DNA of 36,681 nt from an uncultured SAR86 cluster bacterium (GTDB taxonomy: Bacteria > Pseudomonadota > Gammaproteobacteria > Magnimaribacterales > TMED112). Below the pieces are notes generated by a model. It saw only the letters and a program-made list of their open reading frames with translations. It made no database searches and had not been told where the DNA came from. The translations under genes and the position numbers were made by a program. This document shows positions 8,131 to 17,644 of the stretch, piece after piece; the first letter of the stretch is position 1, and each line of letters begins with the position of its first letter. The stretch spans positions 1 through 36,681 of the forward strand of contig CACATF010000006.1 of the NCBI GenBank assembly GCA_902535365.1, written 5' to 3'.

Positions 8131-9559
8131 GCTTATCTTTAAGAAGCTGATTAACCATGCCAGGGTTTGCTTTGCCTTGAGTTGCCTTCATAACCTGTCC
8201 AACAAAAAAGCCAAATAACTTATCTTTTCCAGACTTATAAGCCTCAACTTGTGATTTGTTGTTTTCAAGTATCTCATCAATGACTTTTTCTATTTCCCCA
8301 GTATCAGAGATCTGTTTTAGACCTTTTGAGTCAATTATGTCGCTAACAGCATTACCGCTTTCCCAAATATCTTCCAGAATATCTTTAGCTATCTTCCCAG
8401 AGATCGTTCCATCAGATATTTTTAAGATAAGTGCAGCAAAATTAGAAGATGTAATTTTTGAATCTGCAAGTGATAGCTCATTTTTGTTTAATAGCGCATT
8501 TAGTTCGCCAATAATCCATTTAGCTGCAATTTGTGGATCACAGTTTTGCACCACTTCCTCATAGAATTTCGCTGTTTCTTTTTCAGCACAAAGTACTTTT
8601 GAATCATAATCATCAAGCTTATATTGATCTTTAAATCTTTTTTCCTTCTCTTCTGGCAACTCATCCATTGTATTTTTTACATGCTCTATTTGCTCTTTAC
8701 TTATGTGTGTTGGGACTAAATCAGGGCATGGAAAGTATCTATAGTCATTTGCAAATTCTTTTGTTCGCATGGATCTTGTTTCATCTTTAACTGCGTCATA
8801 AAGCCTTGTTTCTTGCTCAATCTCTCCACCAGCCTCAAGGATTTTCATTTGTCTTTTTATTTCATGATTAATAGCTTTTTCAACAAACTTAAAAGAATTG
8901 ATATTTTTTATTTCTGCTCTTGTCCCATATTCTTTACTATCTGGGCGCATAATAGATACATTTGCATCACAGCGCATAGAGCCCTGAGACATATTTCCAT
9001 CTGAAATATCTAAATAAGTAATTATTTGATGAATTTTCTTTAGATAATCGACTGCTTCCTGTGCTGAGCGTAAGTCTGGCTCAGAAACTATTTCTAACAA
9101 AGGCACTCCTGATCTATTTAGATCGATTACTGAATTTGAATCATACTGATCATGCATTGATTTGCCTGCATCTTCTTCAAGATGCGCTTGGTGAATCCTA
9201 ACCTTCTTGTATCCAAGATCAACTATTCCATCTTTAACAATTGGATAATGTAATTGAGTTATTTGATAGCCTTTAGGAAGATCTGGATAAAAATAATTTT
9301 TTCTGTCAAAAATCATGGTTTCAGCAATTTTTGCTGAAGTTGCAAGGCCAAATTTTATGCCTTGATTCATCGCACCTTCATTTAAGACAGGCAGAACCCC
9401 GGGCAACCCCATATCTATTAAATCAACAAGACTGTTTGCGTCTTCGCCAAATTTATTTTTTGCTGGTGAAAAAAGTTTTGTATTTGTCAAAAGCTGGACA
9501 TGTACTTCAAGACCAATTACAGGCTGCCAACCATTTATTACGGTGTCATTTTGTGCCAA
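8123..9559 (-). CDS. gatB: Asp/Glu-tRNA amidotransferase subunit B
   Basis: GatB phosphorylates the misacylated Glu-tRNA(Gln) or Asp-tRNA(Asn) and, with GatA and GatC, converts it to the amide. The 478 residues begin with the family motif VIGLEVHVQL and contain DLNRSGVPLLEIVSEPD, GSMRCDANVS and TRAEIKNINSFKF in the cradle domain, then the C-terminal YqeY-like domain ending GMVNQLLKDKLS. The start is TTG at 9559, supported by an excellent ribosome-binding site seven bases away; the next ATG lies inside the sequence and lacks one. It overlaps the end of gatA by 22 bases. It is third in the gatC-gatA-gatB run. Confidence 0.97.
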   Translation of the reverse strand: MAQNDTVINGWQPVIGLEVHVQLLTNTKLFSPAKNKFGEDANSLVDLIDMGLPGVLPVLNEGAMNQGIKFGLATSAKIAETMIFDRKNYFYPDLPKGYQITQLHYPIVKDGIVDLGYKKVRIHQAHLEEDAGKSMHDQYDSNSVIDLNRSGVPLLEIVSEPDLRSAQEAVDYLKKIHQIITYLDISDGNMSQGSMRCDANVSIMRPDSKEYGTRAEIKNINSFKFVEKAINHEIKRQMKILEAGGEIEQETRLYDAVKDETRSMRTKEFANDYRYFPCPDLVPTHISKEQIEHVKNTMDELPEEKEKRFKDQYKLDDYDSKVLCAEKETAKFYEEVVQNCDPQIAAKWIIGELNALLNKNELSLADSKITSSNFAALILKISDGTISGKIAKDILEDIWESGNAVSDIIDSKGLKQISDTGEIEKVIDEILENNKSQVEAYKSGKDKLFGFFVGQVMKATQGKANPGMVNQLLKDKLS

Positions 9560-10962
9560 TCTGTCACCTCCTGTATTTTGTTTGCCGTATTAAGCAATAA
9601 ATCCTCTTTAAAATAATTTCCAACAAACTGACCGCCAACTGGTAAGTTATTTTTAAAGCCATTTGGAAAAGATATTGCAGGTAATCCAGCCAAATTGGCA
9701 GGAATTGTTAACAAATCTTCTTTGTACATTCTATTTGGATCTGAATCTTGTCTATTTTTTTCAAAAGCCTGATCAAGTGTAGTTGGCATGAAAATTAGAT
9801 CTACATCTTTGAATATATCTTCAAATTTATTTTTCATCATTCTTCTTACCTGTTGAGCTTTTAAGTAATATGCATCGTAAAACCCAGCAGATAATACATG
9901 TGTTCCAATAAGTATTCTTTTTTTAACTTCATCTCCAAAACCCTCAGAGCGAGTTTTCATATACAGCTCTGAAATATTATTTTGGTCTGATCTATAACCA
10001 TATTTAACTCCATCAAACCTTGAAAGGTTGGAAGAACACTCTGCTGGAGCAATTACATAATATGAGCAAATCCCAGATGATAATTCAGAAAAATCAATTT
10101 CTTTTAATGTGTGACCAAGTTGTTGCAAAACGCTTTTTGAGTGCTCATATGCCTCGAGTACATCATTATTTATGCCTAAGTCCTCAATATTTTTAATTAT
10201 TCCAATATTCAGAGCTCCAAAATCTTCAGCTAATGCATTTTCAAAGTTAACTACATCACGTTTTGAACATGTAGAATCTTTTCCATCATATGATGCCATT
10301 GCATCAAGCAATGCAGCACAACCAAAAGCATCTCTTGCAAAAGGTCCTGCCTGATCCATGCTTGAACAGAAAGCGATCATGCCCCATCTCGAAACTAATC
10401 CATAGGTAGGCTTCATACCTGTGATACCACACAGCGCTGCTGGTTGTCTTATTGAACCACCAGTATCTGTTCCTGTTGAAATTGAAGTAATATTTGCAGC
10501 AACGCATGCTGCAGAGCCTCCAGAACTTCCTCCCGGAACAAGACTGTCATTCCAAGGATTACCAACTGGTCCAAAAAAGCTCGTTTCATTTGATGAGCCC
10601 ATCGCGAATTCATCCATATTTGTCTTTGCAATCATTACAGAGCCAGCTTCATCACAATTTCTTGTGACTGTAGAACTATATGGCGGAATAAAGTTTGAAA
10701 GCATCTTTGATCCGCAGGTTGTTTGAATATTTTCAGTACAGAAAATATCTTTATGAGCTATAGGTACACCTGAAAGAGGCCTATCTTTATATTTTTCAAA
10801 ATTATTATCAATTTCTTCAGCTCTTTTTTCTGCAGAATCCCTTAGATTAGAAATAAAAATATTTAATTTATCATTTTCAACTTTGCATAAAGCTTCTTGT
10901 ACAGCTTCTTTAGCTGATATTTTTTTATTCCTAAAGTTTTCTCTTTGCTCTCTAAAATTCAT
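9538..10962 (-). CDS. gatA: Asp/Glu-tRNA amidotransferase subunit A
   Basis: GatA is the amidase subunit that frees ammonia from glutamine for the transamidation done by GatB. The 474-residue protein is of normal length. The Ser-cisSer-Lys amidase triad can be placed in AHKDIF (lysine near residue 70), GGSSGGSAA and TDTGGSIRQPA. The start ATG overlaps the gatC stop as ATGA. The gene lies in gatC-gatA-gatB order directly divergent from mreB, an arrangement shared with Pseudomonas-type genomes. Presence of the three-gene set suggests that the organism makes Gln-tRNA or Asn-tRNA, or both, indirectly. Confidence 0.98.
   Translation of the reverse strand: MNFREQRENFRNKKISAKEAVQEALCKVENDKLNIFISNLRDSAEKRAEEIDNNFEKYKDRPLSGVPIAHKDIFCTENIQTTCGSKMLSNFIPPYSSTVTRNCDEAGSVMIAKTNMDEFAMGSSNETSFFGPVGNPWNDSLVPGGSSGGSAACVAANITSISTGTDTGGSIRQPAALCGITGMKPTYGLVSRWGMIAFCSSMDQAGPFARDAFGCAALLDAMASYDGKDSTCSKRDVVNFENALAEDFGALNIGIIKNIEDLGINNDVLEAYEHSKSVLQQLGHTLKEIDFSELSSGICSYYVIAPAECSSNLSRFDGVKYGYRSDQNNISELYMKTRSEGFGDEVKKRILIGTHVLSAGFYDAYYLKAQQVRRMMKNKFEDIFKDVDLIFMPTTLDQAFEKNRQDSDPNRMYKEDLLTIPANLAGLPAISFPNGFKNNLPVGGQFVGNYFKEDLLLNTANKIQEVTDWHKMTP
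9567..9572 (-). promoter_or_regulatory. Strong ribosome binding site for gatB TTG start
   Basis: On the minus strand the bases read AGGAGG, extended to AGGAGGTGA, seven bases before TTG at 9559. It sits inside the 3' end of gatA, is the strongest ribosome-binding site I saw in the window, and fixes the non-ATG start. Confidence 0.75.
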
Positions 10963-11243
10963 TCTATTATCTTTGGTACCATGAAGTGGTCATCATCTGA
11001 CTCTGGTGATTGGTCTAGGAATTTGTCCTTTTGATTTCTATTTTTTTCCTCGTCTTCTCTACTTACATTGTTTAGTTCAAGAGGGTTGTTTAATGGTTCA
11101 AGGCCCTGAAGATCAAGGTTATTCATTTCATCAATAAGATTAAAAGTGTTTGTTAATTTTTTAGTTATTTCTGGGTATTCCCTCTCTTCAGCATGTATTC
11201 TTGCTAAAAATAAAAGATTTTTTAACTCGATTTTATCCATCAA
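10959..11243 (-). CDS. gatC: Asp/Glu-tRNA amidotransferase subunit C
   Basis: A 94-residue GatC, the small belt-like subunit that wraps the GatA-GatB interface. The N-terminal helix pattern LLFLARIHAEEREYPEITKKL and the following LIDEMNNLDLQGLEPLNNP are typical of the family. It is first of the minus-strand run. An AAGG lies eight bases before the ATG. The 46-base gap to mreB contains a perfect TATAAT on this strand (11270-11275) that could serve gatC. Confidence 0.93.
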   Translation of the reverse strand: MMDKIELKNLLFLARIHAEEREYPEITKKLTNTFNLIDEMNNLDLQGLEPLNNPLELNNVSREDEEKNRNQKDKFLDQSPESDDDHFMVPKIIE

Positions 11244-11269
11244 AAGCCTTATTCTATAAGATTCTGAAT

Positions 11270-11275
11270 ATTATA
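11270..11275 (-). promoter_or_regulatory. Candidate -10 element for gatCAB
   Basis: Minus-strand TATAAT lies 26 bases before the gatC ATG in the 46-base divergent gap. No good -35 hexamer is visible at normal spacing. The overlapping plus-strand bases 11269-11274 read TATTAT and could serve as a weak -10 for mreB, so the two promoters may share this spot. Confidence 0.35.
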
Positions 11276-11289
11276 GAGATATATTAGAA

Positions 11290-12330
11290 ATGTTTAAGTT
11301 TTTACGCAGTCTTTTTTCAAACGACATATCCATTGACTTGGGTACTGCTAATACGTTGATTTATACAAAAGAAGATGGAATTGTTCTTGATGAGCCTTCA
11401 GTGGTCGCCATAAAGGAAAGAATTGGTCAAAAAACTGTTGTAGCAGTTGGTCACGATGCTAAAAAAATGCTTGGTAGAACTCCTGGTCAAATGGAAGCAA
11501 TTAGACCACTAAGAGATGGTGTTATAGCAGATTTCAATGTCACAGAAAAAATGCTTCAACACTTCATCAAAAAAGTTTCGAATAATTCAATTTTATCTCC
11601 AAGTCCAAGAGTGCTTATTTGTGTACCTTCTAAGGCAACTCAAGTTGAAAAGAAAGCAATAAGAGAGTCAGCATTATCTGCTGGCGCAAGTGTAGTTAAG
11701 CTAATTGAAGAACCTATTGCTGCTGCCTTAGGTGCTGGAGTTCAAATCGATAAACCAAGAGGAAGCATGGTTATTGATATTGGTGGAGGCACTTCCGAAG
11801 TAGCAATATTATCTCTTAATGGAATTGTATATTCTGAATCATTAAAAGTTGGTGGCGATAAATTTGATGAAGCCATTCAAGCTTATGTAAGAAGAAAATT
11901 TGGAGTTGTCATTGGGGAGTCAACTGCAGAACTTATTAAACTTCAGGTAGGCTGTGCAACATTAAACTGTAAAAAAGATTTTGAACCATATGAGTTTAGA
12001 GGGCGAAACCTTGCTGAAGGCATTCCTGAATTAGTTGTTTTCCAGAAAGAAGACGGGTTTAGAGCCCTAGAAAATCAGACTTCTGCAATTGTGAGGTCTG
12101 TTAGAACTGCGCTTGAGCTTTCACCACCAGAACTTGCAGCCGATATTTCACAAGATGGAATAGTTTTAACAGGAGGGGGTGCTTTATTACATTGCCTTGA
12201 TACTCTAATTGAACAATCTACAGGAATACCAACCAGAGTTGCTGAAGATCCTTTAACTTGTGTTGCTAGAGGTGGTGGTATTGCACTAGGCTTGATGGAT
12301 AAAGACTTCGATCTATTTGCTGAAGAGTAA
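11290..12330 (+). CDS. mreB: Rod shape-determining protein MreB
   Basis: The actin-like ATPase MreB polymerises under the membrane and guides side-wall peptidoglycan synthesis. At 346 residues it is full length. It starts with an amphipathic membrane-binding stretch MFKFLRSLF, followed by phosphate loop 1 [10 protein letters not shown], the interdomain [11 protein letters not shown], phosphate loop 2 [11 protein letters not shown] and the adenosine motif LTGGGALL. The stop and the mreC start share one base (TAATG). It is divergent from gatC across 46 bases, and no clear ribosome-binding site precedes its ATG. Confidence 0.98.
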   Translation: MFKFLRSLFSNDISIDLGTANTLIYTKEDGIVLDEPSVVAIKERIGQKTVVAVGHDAKKMLGRTPGQMEAIRPLRDGVIADFNVTEKMLQHFIKKVSNNSILSPSPRVLICVPSKATQVEKKAIRESALSAGASVVKLIEEPIAAALGAGVQIDKPRGSMVIDIGGGTSEVAILSLNGIVYSESLKVGGDKFDEAIQAYVRRKFGVVIGESTAELIKLQVGCATLNCKKDFEPYEFRGRNLAEGIPELVVFQKEDGFRALENQTSAIVRSVRTALELSPPELAADISQDGIVLTGGGALLHCLDTLIEQSTGIPTRVAEDPLTCVARGGGIALGLMDKDFDLFAEE

Positions 12331-13121
12331 TGTCAAGAGATATTCTTCCATCAAAGAAGAAAATTCAAACCTTTATTTTTGGTAGTCTTTTAATATTAAT
12401 TCTTAATCTAATTTCTGATTCAATACAGCTAAATGAAAAAGCAAATAAAGCATTAACTAATCTATTGAATATACCAAGTAATTTTCTCTCTCAAGTTTTA
12501 CGCGATTATCAGGAATTTGAAAATGAAAGAATTGCAAAATTAGAAAATGATATTCTTGATTTGCAAAATACCATCTATGAGAAAGACTTAGAGATACAAT
12601 CTTTAGAAAATTCAAAGTCATACAACCCTGTTGTAAGGTCAAATAAAGATGAGAGTAACTCAAGCATCATTTCTTTTGACCAGTTAAATTTTAATTGTTG
12701 TAAAAAGCATAGAGTATATGTATCAAATCCAAATAATATTGTTGGAGATATACTCTCTGTTTCACAAGGAGATTTTGTTATTGGTAAGACTCGGACTATT
12801 TCTGACGAAGTAGAGGTTCGGTTGTTAAGTGATCCAGAGGAATATATATCAATAAAAAATACAAAAAACTTTTTTTGTATTGCCAATGGAAATGGTGAGC
12901 CCATGACTATCATTTGTAAAAATGAGTCAAAAGCAGTTGATTATGAGATTGGAGATACATTTTTCACTACTGGATTTGATGGTATCCATCCAGAAGGTTT
13001 AATTGTTGGAAGATTAACAAAAATTACCACAGAGGATGATTTTTTTAATGAAACACTAGAGATTGAATTATTTTTTAACCCATTTAAATCAATGAACAAG
13101 AGGGTGATTCTTCATGATTGA
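12330..13121 (+). CDS. mreC: Rod shape-determining protein MreC
   Basis: MreC is a single-pass inner-membrane protein whose periplasmic part scaffolds the elongasome (PBP2, RodA). The 263 residues contain a membrane segment at about 13-30, a coiled coil with repeated hydrophobic spacing at about 55-95 (FENERIAKLENDILDLQ), and a C-terminal beta-barrel domain with GDFVIGKTR and PEGLIVGRL. Sequence is divergent from model MreC, so identity leans partly on position between mreB and mreD. It ends in an 8-base ATGATTGA overlap with mreD. Confidence 0.92.
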   Translation: MSRDILPSKKKIQTFIFGSLLILILNLISDSIQLNEKANKALTNLLNIPSNFLSQVLRDYQEFENERIAKLENDILDLQNTIYEKDLEIQSLENSKSYNPVVRSNKDESNSSIISFDQLNFNCCKKHRVYVSNPNNIVGDILSVSQGDFVIGKTRTISDEVEVRLLSDPEEYISIKNTKNFFCIANGNGEPMTIICKNESKAVDYEIGDTFFTTGFDGIHPEGLIVGRLTKITTEDDFFNETLEIELFFNPFKSMNKRVILHD

Positions 13122-13572
13122 ACCTATTAGATTCCTGGCACTCTTTGGTCTTATTTGTATAAACTACATTTTTCTATCAACAAGCATCTGGGTTTGGACT
13201 CCAGATTTATTTGTTGTTTTTATCCTATTTCTAACAACACTGAAATCGAAACTACCAAATACTTACTCGTTTATTTTATATGGGTTCGCCATCGATTTAT
13301 TTTTTAGCAACCAGTCTCTTCCTTACACGATTACGTTTTTTTTAATTGGTGCTTACTTAAGTTTTTCCAATATCAAATGGATACAAAGGTCATTACTTGA
13401 ACAACTATTGATGATCATGTTGGTAAGCTTTTTCTTAAACATCCTTCTTAACCTTACAAATGATTATTACTTAAACATTGAAGCAAGGATAATCATAAAT
13501 CCATTAATGAATGCATTGATTTGGGCTGGAATATTCATGACACAGAGGCACAAATGGTTAAAGAATTTTTAA
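13114..13572 (+). CDS. mreD: Rod shape-determining protein MreD
   Basis: A 152-residue, very hydrophobic protein with about five membrane segments, matching MreD in size and topology; MreD helps MreC control the elongation synthase complex. Typical elements are TPDLFVVFILFLTT in the first half and the GFAIDLFFSNQSLP loop (compare G-x-x-xDL in MreD). Position directly after mreC is the strongest argument. Its first codons overlap mreC by eight bases, and its last 19 bases overlap the start of the next gene. Confidence 0.9.
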   Translation: MIEPIRFLALFGLICINYIFLSTSIWVWTPDLFVVFILFLTTLKSKLPNTYSFILYGFAIDLFFSNQSLPYTITFFLIGAYLSFSNIKWIQRSLLEQLLMIMLVSFFLNILLNLTNDYYLNIEARIIINPLMNALIWAGIFMTQRHKWLKNF

Positions 13573-15578
13573 TTTGGCCAATCAGGATTTTTTTATACTT
13601 GGTGGCAATAGCCATCATTATTTTCTATTCAATCGCTCTTTTCATTAGCACAAGCTACGGAACAGAAAAAATCAAAGAATATTTTTTTGATGACTCTCTA
13701 ACATATCAGTCTGCAAAAGTTGAACCAAGTCTTTTGGGCGTAAGTGTAAAGCTTGAAAACTTTAGCTACTCAAGTGCATTATTGTTTGAAGGGGAAGAGA
13801 TTGAGTTAGAGCTAAACCTTTTAAACTCCGTAATTTCTCAAAGGCTTCATTTAGAGATGCTTGCTTTCAAAAATGGTGAAGTTACATCCAATGAGAATTT
13901 TGAAAGTAATCAAGAAAACTCTTCAGATATTTTTATAAAAGATTTGCTGATAAGAAACCTAAAGCTAGGGAACACAAGCTTTGAAAATATCAATTTAGAT
14001 AATTTTTTATCGCAAAGCGGAAAATTTGGTTTTAATTTTTCAGACTTAAACATTCAATTACCAGGTTCATTAAAATCAATCACAAATCTTGAGGGATTCG
14101 GCTTATTTAAATCAGATAAATTAAACCTTCAAATTAGATCAGAATCGAGCCAGCTTGAACTATCCTTTTTAGAGGAATTAACTCTACTCGATTTTTTTGA
14201 AGGATTTTTAATATTAAATTTTTCCGATGGTTTTTCTATTGATAAAGGAATATTTCGATCTTCTGGAAAAGATATGTCAACCAAAATCAATCTTGAGTAT
14301 GCGGATGATTTTCAGATCAATCTCAACATTAATGCTCCTTCTGATAAATTGATGAAGTTAATTCCTAAAACCGCAGTTCAAGTAAGCAATTTCTTGGAAA
14401 AAAATTCTTTTTATTCACCTGAGGCTAACGTTTTGATTAATTTCTCTTCAATTGATCAATCTGATTATTATTCCTTAATAATGGGTGCGCAAAACTCTGA
14501 AATAAAATTCAATAACTTGCAATTCATTTCACCCTCATCAAATATTTATGCTGATAACGCCAGGCTGGTCATATATGGCAATGAATTGGAAGCCAATGAT
14601 ACATTGTTCAGTGATTACATAATTTCATCAAATCAATTAAATCAGGGAACATATAACTTTTTTACCAATTTACCTAACAAAATTCCCCTTAATTTCAGCA
14701 TTAACTCAGATGGTGAGCTTACATCTGTGAATGGTCTTTTTATAGATGAAGAAAACTTTTTCAAAGTTACTTTAAGCAATCAAAAATTATTTTTTGGAAT
14801 ATCTGATGTTGGTATTGAAGTTGATTTTATAAGTAACTTATCGTTTCAGGGAGGAGTTTTTAGAATTATTCCTACAGACTTTAAATCAAATATTTTTTCT
14901 TTAAATGGTGGCTCGGAAAACTTTTTTGATTTTGATTTGAATTCAATGAGTATAAGAAATATAAATTTAGATTTAGCGCTTAAAGAAAGACCAAGCCAAA
15001 CCGTTGATTTTGCAAATCTTAATTACGAAGATCTTAATATTAAGGCCTCTGATGGGTATTTATCATTCAGAGACATTGCATCGTATGGTGCTCAGCTTAC
15101 ACTTTCAGGAAAAAATTTAAGCTATAACGACTCATCATTTAATATCCCAGCATTGCGTGTACTTTCTCTTATTGATATTCAGTCTAATCTAACAAATTTC
15201 TTATCAGCAGATTTTGAAAGACTAAATCAAGATAGCTTTGTAGTCGACAATTTTGATGGTGAGCTTTACTTTGATAGTGAGGGATACGTCAATATCAAAG
15301 AAATCAATTTAAATTTTGATGTTGGTGATGCAAAAATAAATGGAATTATTACTTCTGACCTGGAGGAATTTGATACCTTTAACTTAGATTTAGATTTTTT
15401 CTCAACAATATCTGAAAACATCCCATGGTACGTTGCCATAATTGGGGGAATTCCTGCAGCAGCAGGTGCAGTGGTAGTGACAGACATTCTAGAAGAAGAC
15501 CTAATTCAGATTTCAAAATCTAGCTATAAGATAAATGGGAATATTGATAATTTAGCAATAACGCCTAAAGAGCAATAA
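13554..15578 (+). CDS. YhdP/AsmA-like envelope protein, about half normal length
   Basis: YhdP-type AsmA-like proteins are inner-membrane-anchored bridges that carry phospholipid toward the outer membrane. The protein has one N-terminal membrane segment (about residues 5-32) and then a long beta-rich body of repeated hydrophobic strands. The C-terminus resembles the YhdP end: a glycine/alanine-rich hydrophobic segment IIGGIPAAAGAVVVTDIL followed by a short domain ending SSYKINGNIDNLAI. I take ATG 13554 as start because AGAGG lies five bases before it; an upstream TTG at 13521 lacks this. At 674 residues it is roughly half of E. coli YhdP (about 1,270). Its place after mreBCD matches the mreBCD-maf-rng-yhdP order, with maf and rng missing. 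Confidence 0.78.
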   Translation: MVKEFLIWPIRIFLYLVAIAIIIFYSIALFISTSYGTEKIKEYFFDDSLTYQSAKVEPSLLGVSVKLENFSYSSALLFEGEEIELELNLLNSVISQRLHLEMLAFKNGEVTSNENFESNQENSSDIFIKDLLIRNLKLGNTSFENINLDNFLSQSGKFGFNFSDLNIQLPGSLKSITNLEGFGLFKSDKLNLQIRSESSQLELSFLEELTLLDFFEGFLILNFSDGFSIDKGIFRSSGKDMSTKINLEYADDFQINLNINAPSDKLMKLIPKTAVQVSNFLEKNSFYSPEANVLINFSSIDQSDYYSLIMGAQNSEIKFNNLQFISPSSNIYADNARLVIYGNELEANDTLFSDYIISSNQLNQGTYNFFTNLPNKIPLNFSINSDGELTSVNGLFIDEENFFKVTLSNQKLFFGISDVGIEVDFISNLSFQGGVFRIIPTDFKSNIFSLNGGSENFFDFDLNSMSIRNINLDLALKERPSQTVDFANLNYEDLNIKASDGYLSFRDIASYGAQLTLSGKNLSYNDSSFNIPALRVLSLIDIQSNLTNFLSADFERLNQDSFVVDNFDGELYFDSEGYVNIKEINLNFDVGDAKINGIITSDLEEFDTFNLDLDFFSTISENIPWYVAIIGGIPAAAGAVVVTDILEEDLIQISKSSYKINGNIDNLAITPKEQ

Positions 15579-16908
15579 AGCTTACTATTCCAAGAAAACT
15601 TACAAACCCTAGAATATCAGTAACAGTGGTAATTACTACACTCCCTGCAATAGCTGGATCGTAACCAAACTTTCTTAAGAGGTGCGGTAAAGAAAAACCA
15701 AAAATAGCTGCCGCTAATAGATTAAAAATCATCGCTGCTGATATTGCAAATGAAAGAAGGGAATTGCCGAACCAAAACACAGTAATTAGATATATAGCAA
15801 TTGAAAAAACAAAACAATTAGCCAATGCAACGATAAACTCTCGTCTAAATAAGTATCTAATATTTTTTCTATTTAATTGTCTCATGGCCTCGGCTCTAAT
15901 ATATATGCCAAGTGTTTGAGTAGCAGCTATTCCCCCCATGCTAGCTACAATTGGCATTAGAATTGCTGCATATACAATCTCTTCAAGTACATTTTCAAAT
16001 ACACTTATAGATGCTGCTGCTGCTATTGCTGTAATAAGGTTTATTGAAAGCCACAATAATCTGTTTTCTATAGATTTTCTTGGTGATGCAAAGATATCTT
16101 CTTCAATTTGAGCTAAGCCTCTAAAATCTTGCTCAACCTCATCAGCTGCAATTTCAATTATGTCATCAACAGTGATTCTTCCAACCAACATATTCTCTTC
16201 ATTGACAACAGGCGCTGTAAGCAGGTCATTGGTTTTAAATAAATTGAATACTTCAATTTGATTAGTATTGGATTGGATAGGCTGAAATTCAGTATCCATT
16301 ACTTCTCTAACTGTCATATTTGTATCAGATGTAAGAATTTTTGTTATTGGTAAAATGCCTAGATATTCATCATTTTTACTTACAACATAGATATCATCGG
16401 TATTTTTAGGCAGGTTTCTTAAAAACCTGAGATACCTCATTACCAGCTCAATTGAATTCTCTGCTCTTACTGTAATTACATCAGTATTCATTAATCCTCC
16501 AGCTGATTCTTCAGGAAAATCCAGGACATTCTCAACTCTGCCTCTATCTCGAGAGTTCATTAATGACAAAACTTCATTTGTCATTTTGTCAGGTAGTGTT
16601 TGCAGGATATCAGCAAGATCATCAACTTCTAGATCACTAATTGCAACTTTGATTTCCTCTGGATCCATCCCTTTTAAAAGATCTTCACGAAGATTTTCAT
16701 CAAGCTCACCAAGTACTTCACCTTCAGAATCAAGCTGGATAAGATCCCAAATAATTTTTCTTTCTTGTGGGGGAGAAGATTCAATCACATAGGCTAGCTC
16801 ACTCGGAGTCATTTCATTAATGATATTTCCAAGTTTCGATTTAAATTCAGGATTCGAAATTGTATTTTGTATTAATTCAAACTTTGAATCCAAGTTTTTA
16901 ATAGCCAT
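15565..16908 (-). CDS. mgtE: MgtE-family magnesium transporter
   Basis: MgtE is a dimeric Mg2+ channel of the inner membrane, gated by intracellular magnesium. The 447 residues show the expected order: an N-terminal superhelical domain (about 1-130), two CBS domains (about 135-255) and five membrane segments in the last 170 residues. Pore-region motifs are MPIVASMGGIAATQTLG and the final DPAIAGSVVITTVTDILGF, both slightly different from the common GGNxGTQ and SGPFVTT forms. The gene lies 25 bases after lptB on the same strand, so it is probably the last gene of kdsD-lptA-lptB-mgtE. Its 3' end overlaps the convergent YhdP-like gene by 14 bases. Confidence 0.95.
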   Translation of the reverse strand: MAIKNLDSKFELIQNTISNPEFKSKLGNIINEMTPSELAYVIESSPPQERKIIWDLIQLDSEGEVLGELDENLREDLLKGMDPEEIKVAISDLEVDDLADILQTLPDKMTNEVLSLMNSRDRGRVENVLDFPEESAGGLMNTDVITVRAENSIELVMRYLRFLRNLPKNTDDIYVVSKNDEYLGILPITKILTSDTNMTVREVMDTEFQPIQSNTNQIEVFNLFKTNDLLTAPVVNEENMLVGRITVDDIIEIAADEVEQDFRGLAQIEEDIFASPRKSIENRLLWLSINLITAIAAAASISVFENVLEEIVYAAILMPIVASMGGIAATQTLGIYIRAEAMRQLNRKNIRYLFRREFIVALANCFVFSIAIYLITVFWFGNSLLSFAISAAMIFNLLAAAIFGFSLPHLLRKFGYDPAIAGSVVITTVTDILGFVSFLGIVSFIAL

Positions 16909-16933
16909 GGGGCTATTCTACAAGATAAATCTC

Positions 16934-17644
16934 TTAATTTAGATCGCCAAAGTAGAATTTTTTTGCAAGAGAATCGTTCTTAACATCTTTAGGATTGCCC
17001 TTTAAAAGAACTTCTCCTTGATTTAATAAGATAATCTCATCACAGACATTAATCACATCTCTAAAGTTGTGATCACTAATGAAAATACCAACGTTGGCAC
17101 TAAGTTCCTTTAATACTTTTATAATTTCTTCAACAGATATTGGATCAACCCCAGCAAATGGCTCATCCAGAAGAATATATTTTGCTTCGAGCAATACTGC
17201 TCTGAGGATTTCAGTTTTTCTCTTTTCACCTCCTGATAAAAATTTAGCTGGTGTTTCCTTCTTATCATTAAGATTCGTCAGATTTATCAAATCAGCCATT
17301 TGTTCAATTTTTTTAGAATCTATTTTAGAAAACTTTAATTCGAGAACAGATTTTAAGTTGTCTTCTAAACTTAAATCTTCAAAAAGTGAATTTTCTTGCG
17401 GTACATAACTAAGACCAAGATTTGAACGTTTTTCAAGATTGATATTTGTAACATTTGTTTCAAAGAAAGTTATTTTGCCTGAGTCAATTTTAGATAATCC
17501 TGCTATTGCTCTAAAAAGACTTGTTTTTCCAGCTCCATTAGCACCAAGAAGCCCGGTAATTTTTTTATTTTCAAGTTCAAAATCTATATTTTTGAAAAGA
17601 ACTTTAGATTCAATTGATTTATTAGCAGAATGTATCTTTATCAT
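16934..17644 (-). CDS. lptB: LPS export ABC transporter ATP-binding protein
   Basis: LptB powers extraction of lipopolysaccharide from the inner membrane together with LptF and LptG. The 236-residue ATPase has Walker A GANGAGKTS (the common final TT is TS here), the Q-loop at SYVPQENSLF, the signature LSGGEKRKTEI and Walker B YILLDEPFAGVDP. The PFAGVDP form and the position after lptA point to LptB rather than to a branched amino acid transporter ATPase. The start overlaps the lptA stop as ATGA, indicating coupled translation. Confidence 0.96.
   Translation of the reverse strand: MIKIHSANKSIESKVLFKNIDFELENKKITGLLGANGAGKTSLFRAIAGLSKIDSGKITFFETNVTNINLEKRSNLGLSYVPQENSLFEDLSLEDNLKSVLELKFSKIDSKKIEQMADLINLTNLNDKKETPAKFLSGGEKRKTEILRAVLLEAKYILLDEPFAGVDPISVEEIIKVLKELSANVGIFISDHNFRDVINVCDEIILLNQGEVLLKGNPKDVKNDSLAKKFYFGDLN

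Noticed and set aside
10172-10726. Several overlapping frames inside gatA, up to about 100 residues
   Set aside because: gatA is intact and conserved across this stretch; the others are low-complexity shadows.
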